DNA of 57,091 nucleotides from Paraburkholderia tuberum STM678. GTDB lineage: Bacteria > Pseudomonadota > Gammaproteobacteria > Burkholderiales > Burkholderiaceae. A program made the translations under genes and the position numbers. The notes under the pieces were generated by a model. It saw nothing but the letters and a program-made list of their open reading frames with translations. It did no database searches and was not told the DNA's origin. Positions 8,625 through 16,039 of this stretch are shown piece after piece. Where the stretch lies: positions 29,606 to 86,696 of the forward strand of contig NZ_CADFGP010000036.1 of NCBI RefSeq assembly GCF_902833905.1, read 5' to 3'. Positions within the stretch are counted from its first letter, which is position 1. Every line of letters begins with the position of its first letter.

Positions 8625-9116
8625 TTGAAACACGTCACCATGATCTTCAAGCTGGCGGCCGTCTGCGCACTGACCATGTCGGCCACGCTGGCCGCAGCCG
8701 CACAAGGTAACTCGGCCGACGAACTGCTGAACGATGCCGAGCGTATCTTTCAGCAGTTCGACTCGAACAGGTACGCCGAGGTCTGGCAGGATGCGGCGCC
8801 ATTCATCAAGGGGAAAATTCCGCAGGACCAGTTCGTCAAGACAATGAGCGACGCTCGTCACACGCTTGGAGCGGTGACACGGCGTGGCTGGTCGTCGGTT
8901 ACGCGCATCCAGTCCATTGGCGTCTCCGGAATGCCCGATGGTCTTTATGCGAACGTGGACTCCACATCGACACTTGCCAATGGCCACACGGCTTTCGAAC
9001 TGTTGAGCTTCCAGTTGGGAGCCGACGGGCAATGGCACTTGACCGGATATACGCCGCGTCTGACCCAAGCCCAAGCCCAGGGCGCGGAGAGCGCCGTGCG
9101 CGCCGGCGCGAAATGA
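8625..9116 (+). CDS. Exported DUF4019-like protein
   Basis: This encodes 163 residues from a TTG at 8625, supported by GGGGAG seven bases upstream; an ATG at 8640 is the alternative. A signal peptide is clear (basic start, hydrophobic LAAVCALTMSATLAAAA, cut after AAA or AAAA). The mature part has the Trp-rich layout of DUF4019: YAEVWQDAAP, a TLGAVTRRGW segment, and a C-terminal ADGQWHLTGY strand. The function of that family is not established. The gene is inserted between the second and third DUF2827 genes, and its stop overlaps the third (ATGA), so it belongs to the operon. A periplasmic helper role for the adhesin is possible. Confidence 0.65.
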   Translation: MKHVTMIFKLAAVCALTMSATLAAAAQGNSADELLNDAERIFQQFDSNRYAEVWQDAAPFIKGKIPQDQFVKTMSDARHTLGAVTRRGWSSVTRIQSIGVSGMPDGLYANVDSTSTLANGHTAFELLSFQLGADGQWHLTGYTPRLTQAQAQGAESAVRAGAK

Positions 9117-10240
9117 GCGCACTGCGCATCGGCATCACGATCGGCCTGCATCACGCGGGCGAGGCGTTGTGGAACAACGGCATCAAACAGAACGCAGTAT
9201 TCCTCGCCGAGGCGTTGCGGCATTGCCCGCAGGTGGCCGGTGTGGTGCTGGTCAATACGACGGCGGTGCCGGTTACGCCGGCGTTGCCGTGGGATCTCGC
9301 CCGCTATCCGACGGTCGGCTTCGAAGCCGCGAAAGACTCGGTGGATGTGCTGATCGAACTCGGAGGGCAGATCGACGGCGCGCAGACCGATTACCTGAAG
9401 CAGCGCGGCGCGCGCCTCGTCTCCTATTGCTGCGGGTTCGAATACATTCACGCGATGGAGTCGGTGCTTTTTCGCAGGCGGCTGTGGGGTGAAAACCTAT
9501 TCGTCAATCAGCGTTACGACGACATCTGGCTCATTCCACAGGTTGCGCATATCAGCCAGTCCTACTTCGAGGTCTTGCGGCGTCAGACCGCACGCGTCGT
9601 GCCGTTCGTATGGAGTCCCATGTTTCTCGATGAACGCGTCGCCGCCATCGAACATGCCGGAGAATACCAGCCGCGCTCTGGCGCGAAGCGTCTGAGCGTG
9701 ATGGAGCCGAACATCAACGTCGTGAAGTTCTGCCTGTATCCCGCCTTGATCGCCGAGCTTGCTTATCGCGAGCGGCCCGAGAGCATCGCTATTCTGCAGG
9801 TGACCAATGCGGAGGCGATCGCGACGGAAAGCCTCGAATTCATCACGTTGCTCAATCAGTTGGATATCGTAAAGGAACACAAGGCCGTGTTTCTCGGGCG
9901 TTACGACACACCAGCATTCCTCGCCGGCAATACGGACATCGTCGTCTCGCACCAGATGGAAAATCCGCTTAATTACTTCTACCTGGAAGTGTGCTGGCAA
10001 GGCTACCCGCTGATACACAACGCGTCGCTCTGTGACGATCTTGGCTACTACTATCGCGATAACGACGCCACCGAGGGCGCGCGACGCGTCATCGAGGCCA
10101 TCGACACACACGATGCGCAGGCGTCGTCGTATCGGGAGCGGCAACGGGCATTAATCGAACGGTATTTGCCGAACAACGCGCAGTTGGTCGCAACCTACGC
10201 CGCGCTGCTCGACGAACTAATGACTCGCCCGCTTCGTTGA
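9113..10240 (+). CDS. DUF2827-family protein, putative GT-B glycosyltransferase (copy 3)
   Basis: This encodes 375 residues from the ATG that overlaps the stop of the exported protein. It shares the family layout: RIGITIGLHHAGEALWNNG, VDVLIELGGQ, MEPNINVVKF, LNQLDIVKEHKAVFLGRYDT, VSHQMENPLNYFYLEVCW and GYPLIHNASL. It is the most divergent of the three; for example the HxW before the EN pair is HQM, and the segment after EPNI lacks the Cys-Glu pair. No membrane segment or signal peptide is present. It is the last gene of the run that begins at 2648. Confidence 0.75.
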   Translation: MSALRIGITIGLHHAGEALWNNGIKQNAVFLAEALRHCPQVAGVVLVNTTAVPVTPALPWDLARYPTVGFEAAKDSVDVLIELGGQIDGAQTDYLKQRGARLVSYCCGFEYIHAMESVLFRRRLWGENLFVNQRYDDIWLIPQVAHISQSYFEVLRRQTARVVPFVWSPMFLDERVAAIEHAGEYQPRSGAKRLSVMEPNINVVKFCLYPALIAELAYRERPESIAILQVTNAEAIATESLEFITLLNQLDIVKEHKAVFLGRYDTPAFLAGNTDIVVSHQMENPLNYFYLEVCWQGYPLIHNASLCDDLGYYYRDNDATEGARRVIEAIDTHDAQASSYRERQRALIERYLPNNAQLVATYAALLDELMTRPLR

Positions 10241-10613
10241 CCGATGTGCATCGTTGCCCGATATTTCGATCTCGTTTCGAAAGCATTGCGTTGGCCCTCG
10301 ATTGTGATCTTCACATGGTCGGGGAGACGGATGGCCTGCAACCCGCCGAACAGATCTCCCGCCCCCCATATGGGGGGCTATGTTGCCGATGCACACCGGT
10401 TATCCTGAATTTCAGAAGTTCACAAAGTTTATGCGGAACGACGGCGTTTGTTGGGGGCGCAACCCTGAACAATCGCCGGATGTCTGTCCCGTGAGGGGGT
10501 TCGTGCCTACTCGACTCGGCCATCCCGATGGGGTGGTCCAGATCGCGCACTCCGGTTCGTTCCGCCGGATGCTCGATTCGCAGGTCCGTCGGCTCGAAAG
10601 AAAGAGGTGACAC
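10241..10613. other. Non-coding gap upstream of the response regulator
   Basis: These 373 bases lie between the last DUF2827 gene and the response regulator and hold no convincing gene; an 85-codon frame (10237-10494) has no family resemblance. The notable element is the 18-bp palindrome listed separately. The response-regulator promoter presumably lies here. Confidence 0.6.
10361..10378. promoter_or_regulatory. Perfect 18-bp palindrome, candidate operator
   Basis: The sequence is GCCCCCCATATGGGGGGC, perfectly self-complementary, 235 bp before the response regulator start. It could be a dimer-binding site or, in RNA, a strong hairpin. There is no T-run after it, so an intrinsic terminator is unlikely. 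Confidence 0.4.
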
Positions 10614-11387
10614 ATGAAGATCCTGTTGGTGGAAGACGATCTTGCGCAAGCTTCGGCTGTTGAAAAAGCATTGCAGCAATCGGGGCACAGAATAAGCCGG
10701 GCGGATTCTGGCGAAAATGCCGTGCGCTTCCTTAAGATCAATCAAGTCGATCTCGTGGTGCTCGACTGGAAATTACCCGGAATGACCGGACTAGAAGTCC
10801 TGCACTGGATACGCGGCAATATCGGTCGGGAGGTCGCCGTGCTGTTCCTGACGAGCAGAGTGCTGGAGGTCGACGTTGCGCGTGCGCTCGATGCGGGCGC
10901 CGACGAATACGTTGTGAAACCGTTCCGCGCGATCGAACTGGTTGCCAGAATCAGCGCCTTATTGCGTCGCACCTACCGCAAGGAAAAGGTCGATAACCTG
11001 ATAGCCGTGGGGCCCTACGTCTTCGATGTGGAGCGCCGCAACGTCTCTCTTCACGGCAAGACAATAGAGTTGACGGCGAAGGAATTCGACGTCGCCGCGT
11101 TTCTCTTCGCCAATATCGGGCGCGTGGTTTCCAGGGACCTGTTGGCGAAGCTTGCATGGGGACGCGAACTCGATAGTATGTCCCGCACGATCGACACCCA
11201 TATCTATCGGTTGCGGCGAAAGCTGTCTTTGCACTCGGAGAACGGCGTGCGCCTGAGCACCGTCTATACGCACGGATACCGTCTGGACGAGGTTGTCGTG
11301 CATAGCGTGGCAAGCGACACGCTGGTCTGTGAGGCGTCGGAAGAGCGTGCTGCACCCAAGCCCTGGCTCCTGCCCACGGCCTGCTAG
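10614..11387 (+). CDS. OmpR/PhoB-family response regulator (orphan)
   Basis: This encodes 257 residues; AGAGGTGA precedes the ATG. The receiver domain (1-115) has the acidic pair Asp8-Asp9, phospho-acceptor Asp51 in VVLDWKLPGMTG, Thr80 and Lys102 in EYVVKPF. The winged-helix DNA-binding domain (~130-228) has ELTAKEFDVAAFLF, TIDTHIYRLRRKL and TVYTHGYRLD. The ~30-residue tail after the wing is unusual and ends in Cys. No histidine kinase gene is adjacent, so the partner must be encoded elsewhere. A mobile-element scar immediately downstream may have removed it. The target genes are unknown; the glycosylation/adhesin operon upstream is a candidate. Confidence 0.9.
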   Translation: MKILLVEDDLAQASAVEKALQQSGHRISRADSGENAVRFLKINQVDLVVLDWKLPGMTGLEVLHWIRGNIGREVAVLFLTSRVLEVDVARALDAGADEYVVKPFRAIELVARISALLRRTYRKEKVDNLIAVGPYVFDVERRNVSLHGKTIELTAKEFDVAAFLFANIGRVVSRDLLAKLAWGRELDSMSRTIDTHIYRLRRKLSLHSENGVRLSTVYTHGYRLDEVVVHSVASDTLVCEASEERAAPKPWLLPTAC

Positions 11388-11818
11388 AGCAGCATCGGCC
11401 AGGACTTCGGATCGGAGCAGGGCGCGTTTCCTTGCGTCTGGTCTGAAGCCGGCCCTGCATCGGCGGGCTGTCGCGGACTCTGCGCGCGACGCGCGCCATC
11501 AGCTCGTTATGCGACGGAACGCTCTGAGAGCACGGGCCTGGCAACGCTACCTGGACCCGGAAAGCTGTTCGGCTACGTCTGTGATTCGGCGCTGCACGAT
11601 ATGGTTCATCCAGTCGGTTGCATCCGGGTTGGTGGCGGCTGTCAATCCTCGTGTCACCGCAGTGGCGGGTCGTTCGTCGGGCCAATGTCCAAACGACGCA
11701 TCCTGGTTAGGGCTACGCTGAAGAAGCCGCCGTTTTCGCCCACGGTTTGTTGCTGAATTTTCGGAATGCGAGATCAGCGACGCGACTGGTTCGATTTTCT
11801 TGCCCTGAAGGGCCTTGT
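11388..11818. other. Non-coding gap between response regulator and IS element
   Basis: I see no convincing gene here on either strand. Overlapping frames of up to about 240 codons are typical of GC-rich DNA and match nothing recognisable. The left end of the IS5-type element should fall in this stretch or just after it, but its terminal repeat could not be fixed. Confidence 0.5.
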
Positions 11819-11840
11819 AAGCGGGTCTCTCGACCCGCTT
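11819..11840 (-). terminator. Hairpin just past the IS5 transposase
   Basis: This is a 9-bp perfect stem, AAGCGGGTC / GACCCGCTT, with a 4-base loop. It lies 7 bp beyond the transposase stop on the minus strand. There is no T-run, so it may be a weak terminator or protect against read-through into the element. Confidence 0.4.
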
Positions 11841-11847
11841 TGGCCCC

Positions 11848-12825
11848 TCATGGACGCACCTGTGCCATGAGCCGCTGGCGGCTCATGTAGATGTTGCTCA
11901 ACGCCAGTGCGGTGAAGGCGCGCGTGGCGTTCTTCGCCAGGCCGCGATAGCGCACCTTGACGAAACCCCACAACCTCTTGACCACCGCAAAGACGTGCTC
12001 GACCCGGGCACGAATCTTCGACTTGTTGCGATTCTTCGAGCGTCTGGTGTCATCGACCTCGCCACTTCGCCTGCGCACACGCTGGTTGGTGAAGTCCTTC
12101 GCTTTCGGCACCTTGCTGGCGATGAGTTCCTTCTGGCTCGCATAGGCGCTGTCACCGTACACACGCCGCTCGTCGCCATGCAGCAGCGCTGGCAGCGGAT
12201 GCTTGTCATGCACGTTTGCCGCCGTGACTACCGCGCTGTGTGCCAGACCCGTTTGGCTATCCACATCGATGTGCAGCTTCATGCCGAAGTACCACTGCTG
12301 GCCCTTCCTCGTCTGATGCATTTCGGGGTCTCGCGCCTTGTCCGCGTTCTTCGTGGAACTGGGCGCACCGATGATGGTGGCATCCACGATGGTGCCGGTG
12401 CCAACCTTCAGGCCGTGCCCTTGCAGTACCTCGCCGACCTTGGCGAACAACTGCTCGCCGAGCTTGTTGCGCTCCAGCAGCCGGCGAAACTTCAACAGCG
12501 TCGTGCCATCGGGAACGCGCTCGCGCCCCAGGTCAATCCCAACGAATCGCCGCAATGCGGTGCTGTCCAGCAGCGCCTCCTCGCAGGCTTCATCGGCCAG
12601 GTTGAACCAGTGCTGCACAAAGTGCATGCGCAGCATGCGCTCCAGTCCGACTGGCGGGCGACCGCCTTGCCCCTTCGGATAGTGCGGCTCGACAACCTCG
12701 CACAACTGCGTCCGCGGTACGATCTGCTCCATCGTCTCAAGGAACACATCGCGTTTGGTGGGCCGACGGTACTGTTCGAATCCGGCGCCTTGATCGGCGG
12801 CCATCGCAAGGGTCTGTTGTTTCAT
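11848..12825 (-). mobile_element. IS5-family transposase, full length
   Basis: This encodes 325 residues, the usual length for the IS5 subgroup. The DDE catalytic triad is visible: Asp in GTIVDATIIGAPSSTKN, Asp in RRVYGDSAYASQKE, and Glu in SKIRARVEHVFAVVKR with the YREK-like spacing. The N-terminal part (RRPTKRDVFLETMEQIVP) and the HQTRKGQQWYFGMKLHIDVD block match E. coli IS5 closely. The frame is intact, so the element may still be active. Terminal inverted repeats were not confidently located; GCTGAA occurs on both sides but the match does not extend. Confidence 0.9.
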
Positions 12826-12979
12826 CCGAATTTAACGTCTTACCGCCCAACGACCTTGACCTTTTTCAGCGAATGAAAGGGACTTCCCCGTCCCGCGGCT
12901 GCGGTGGAAGTCGTAAATGGGCATCGACGTGTCATCATGAAGTTTCGAACGTTCACCACACCAACAAGAGGAGAAGTCC

Positions 12980-14005
12980 ATGCCTGTTGTCACTGTCGGA
13001 ATCGATCTTGCCAAGAACGTCTTTGCGGTTCACGGAGTGGATGAAGCCGGCAAGGCAGTATTGGTCAAACCGCGTGTCTCACGGGATCAACTGCTCGCGC
13101 TGATCGCCCAGTTGCCGCCCTGTCTCATCGGCATGGAAGCGTGCTCGGGTGCGCATCAATGGGCACGTATGTTCCAGCAGTACGGTCACACCGTGAAGCT
13201 GATGGCGCCGAAACTCGTGGCACCGTACCGTATGTCGGGCAAGCGCGGCAAGAACGAAGCGGCGGACGCAGCGGCGATCTGTGAGGCGGTGACACGTCCG
13301 AGCATGCGCTTCGTGCCGCTGAAGGACGAACACCAGCAGGCGACACTCTGCCTGCATCGAACGCGGCAGGGCTTTGTCGAGGAACGGACCGCAATCTACA
13401 ACCGGATACGTGGCCTGCTTTCGGAATTTGGCGTGGTGCTGCCGCAAAGCCCGGAGCGTCTGCGAAGAGAGATCACAGTCCATCTTGATTCTTTGCCCAG
13501 TTGGGCCAATCGCTGCATCAGCGATCTGCTTGAGCACGCAGGCAACATCGAGGCCAGGCTTGCCGAATACGACCGCGCGATTCGCCAAATTGCGCGCGAT
13601 GACGAACGCAGCCGGCGGCTCATGCAGTTGCGCGGTATCGGCCCGACCACGGCGAGCGCACTGCTTGCGAGCCTGGGTGCCGGACATGACTTCCAAAATG
13701 GTCGCCAGGTGGGCGCGTGGCTCGGATTGACGCCAGGGCAGCATAGCAGCGGCGGCAAGCAGCGGCTTGGCAGCATCACGTAGGCAGGCGACGCCTATCT
13801 GCGCTGTCTGCTGGTGAACGGTGCGCGCGCCGTCATCGCGAATCCCGGCGAGAAGCAGGATCGCTTCAGCCGTTGAGCGAGAAGCCTCGTTGAGCGGCGC
13901 GGATATTGGCGCGCGGCCGTAGCGATCGCAGCCAAGAATGCGCGAATGGCGTGGGCGGTCCTCAAGTACGGCGAGGACTTCAAGCACGAGCCAGCCGCCG
14001 GGTGA
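12980..14005 (+). pseudogene. IS110-family transposase broken by two in-frame stops
   Basis: The frame starts at ATG 12980 (GAGGAGAAG upstream) and reads VTVGIDLAKNVFAVHGVD, GMEACSGAHQWAR, and NEAADAAAICEAV (the DEDD-type RuvC-like residues), then the C-terminal domain with GIGPTTASALLA and the Ser-containing GQHSSGGKQRLG. The reading frame is then stopped by TAG at 13781 (expected Lys, AAG) and TGA at 13874 (expected Trp, TGG). The same frame continues recognisably to KYGEDFKHEPAAG and the natural stop at 14003. There is no frameshift. The visible product would be 267 of about 341 residues and lacks the end of the catalytic tail, so the element is probably dead. Confidence 0.88.
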
Positions 14006-14304
14006 GTTCCACCGATGTATTCGTCAACCGTTCACCAACGAGAAGCAACGGTACCCATGAGCGATTAAATGATCACTTTGCACTGCCAGCGGTGATGTGA
14101 AGCGGTTGGACCCGCGCGAGGTATACCTGATAAGGCTACAGGGATTCATTCCCGGTCAGCGAACGAGGTCCTCGCGCGCGTCTTTCATCAGGGTCCGGGC
14201 CATCGGCCCAACATGATCGGTTGTAGTACAGCAGTCCTTCACTTTCTCACATGACGCCGGCAAGGCAACATTGCAACAACAGAAAACCGCGTTTGAGCTT
14301 GCAC
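14006..14304. other. Gap between the IS110 remnant and the truncated LysR gene
   Basis: No gene is recognised. The stretch probably contains the right end of the IS110-type element and the junction that removed the 3' half of the LysR gene. IS110 elements normally lack long inverted repeats, so the boundary cannot be read directly. Confidence 0.45.
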
Positions 14305-14853
14305 TCAATGGGGAAGCCCTTGTAGTGCCAAAGGATGATGCGAGTTCATCACTGCGACAGCCCGCATACGCGCGAACACCGAGTGTTCGAGGCCGGCCAT
14401 CGACATCTCGTCGGACATCAGGCCGAAATCCACCTGTCCAGCCGAGACCTTCTCATGCACTTCGCGCGAACTCATCACCTGTAGCGAAATTTGCACGTTT
14501 CTGGACGGGGCATCGAACGCCGCAATGACACGTGGCAGAAAGCCTGTGCCCAGTGCCGGCAGAGAGGCGATCGCCATCCGGCCCAATCCGTAGGAGCGCA
14601 AACTACGGATTCGATGCTCGATGACCTCAAATCCGCGAAAGTACTGGTCAACCTCACGCATCAGGGCAACGGCTTCCGGGGTGGGAACGAGCCGGCTGCG
14701 TATCCGCTCGAACAGGCCGAAGTCCGCCATGGTTTCCAGACGCCTGATGGCCTGACTGACAGCCGGTTGCGAAATGCCGAGCAGGGCCGCCGCCTTGCTC
14801 GTGCTTCCTGCGTTCATGACCGCCCTGAACACTTCAATATCCCTGATCCGCAT
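14305..14853 (-). pseudogene. Truncated LysR-family regulator
   Basis: This encodes 182 residues, against about 300 for the family. The N-terminal winged helix-turn-helix is intact (MRIRDIEVFRAVMNAGST, AAALLGISQPAVSQAIRRLE). The first lobe of the co-inducer domain is readable up to VSAGQVDFGLMSDEMS and MRAVAVMNSHHPLA. The frame then stops, exactly where the second lobe should begin, next to the IS110 remnant. Without the full effector domain it probably cannot respond to its ligand, though the DNA-binding part could still act. The ATG at 14853 precedes an AT-rich promoter-like stretch (14854-14885). Confidence 0.8.
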
Positions 14854-16039
14854 AACCTACACTTATTGAGCTAATTATTTCCGATGTTGATGCAATCCCG
14901 GGTAAAAGTAAACTTCGATCATCAATCCACCACGAGGCATCGCCGGGAGCAAGATGACAAGCAATCCCCAGAAAGCGCCGCAGCCGTTCCGCAGCTTGGC
15001 CTTAGCGCCGCTCATCGACGGTAGTGCCCACCGGTGTCGATCCGCGGCGCGATCACGCGCGTGCGGCCGATGCGCGGCCTCGAGGCGGGTTTGCCCGCCC
15101 ATCGAATCCGACGGTAGCCATGTGTGCGGCGCTGCCTGACGGTCATGCTGTCGATGTTTGCGTGACACGTCAGACGTGCCGTTGCCAACCGGTTGTGGTC
15201 TGGCGCGAACGACCTTCGTTTTCATCGTGACCCGCGCAGGCATGCGATGCGTTTCAATCGCCACGGGTAGCGCCGTGCTGCGCGGCTGCGGGACTTTGCA
15301 CTGGACTGCTGTATAAAGCGCGTCGCGTTGCGCACAAAAAAGAATCCCGGAGGATAACTGCTTCCACACATATGCGGACACAGGTGGGCAGTGGCGTGCT
15401 CATGCTAATGGCACAGCGCTTCCGATACGCGTATGGGAGACTATCGTGAGCATCAGCTACTTTTCAATATCTGACATTCAATTTATACGTGTGCCAAACG
15501 ATATGCGGCATCAGCAATGCATACCGTCAGATACTGCTCAAGTGATTTCAACGCTAGCAAGGAATGGTTCTAGAGACTGGAGCGCTCAAGGTCCAGTCAT
15601 ATCGTGCGTGCAGTCGAATCATGAGTAGGTGGCGAGGCGTTTGATGCAGGCCCGAAGGTATCAGAAGGCCAATAGCGCGATGTGAACTTTTTAAAAGTCG
15701 ACGTCATTCGCGATTACTCCGCTTTCATTTCCCGATCCACTTCTGTTGCCCGCTTCCGTTGCGATTGGCGCCGTCACACGGTTGTCGCTTGCACTTCGGT
15801 GCTGTCGTCAATTTTCCATGCACGTGGGCACGGTGACCTTCGCCGTCAGACGCGATGTCGCGCCGTAGCAACTTCGCGAATCGTTTCTACGATTCACCCG
15901 GATTGGGCGTTTCTGGATATTAAGATAGCGAGCAATTCGTGTTTAGTACTAAAGCAATTCAACGTATACATAAAACGTCCCCCGTGCAGCCAATGGAGAC
16001 GTCCTTTTGGGCGGTGGTTCGGCGGGATGGGGAATAGTC
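14854..16039. other. Long gene-poor, AT-richer stretch
   Basis: About 1.2 kb separates the truncated LysR gene from the LuxR-type regulator. Frames at 14875-15381 (minus), 15446-15628 (plus) and 15682-16164 (plus) have no recognisable domain, mixed codon use and no good ribosome sites; I do not call them genes. The part from about 15430 to 15990 is clearly less GC-rich than the surroundings, consistent with remnant or foreign DNA. Confidence 0.5.

Noticed and set aside
11700..12900. Terminal inverted repeats for the IS5 element
   Set aside because: GCTGAA occurs near both ends, but the match breaks down after six bases, so no boundaries are claimed.
14875..15381. A 168-codon minus-strand frame next to the truncated LysR gene
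   Set aside because: There is no ribosome site and no recognisable domain; the hydrophobic stretch near its end is short, and composition does not resemble neighbouring genes.
15446..15628. A 60-codon plus-strand frame with a plausible start in AT-rich DNA
   Set aside because: No ribosome site or family resemblance was found; a link to quorum sensing with the LuxR-type gene downstream was considered, but that regulator is MalT-like and lacks an autoinducer domain.
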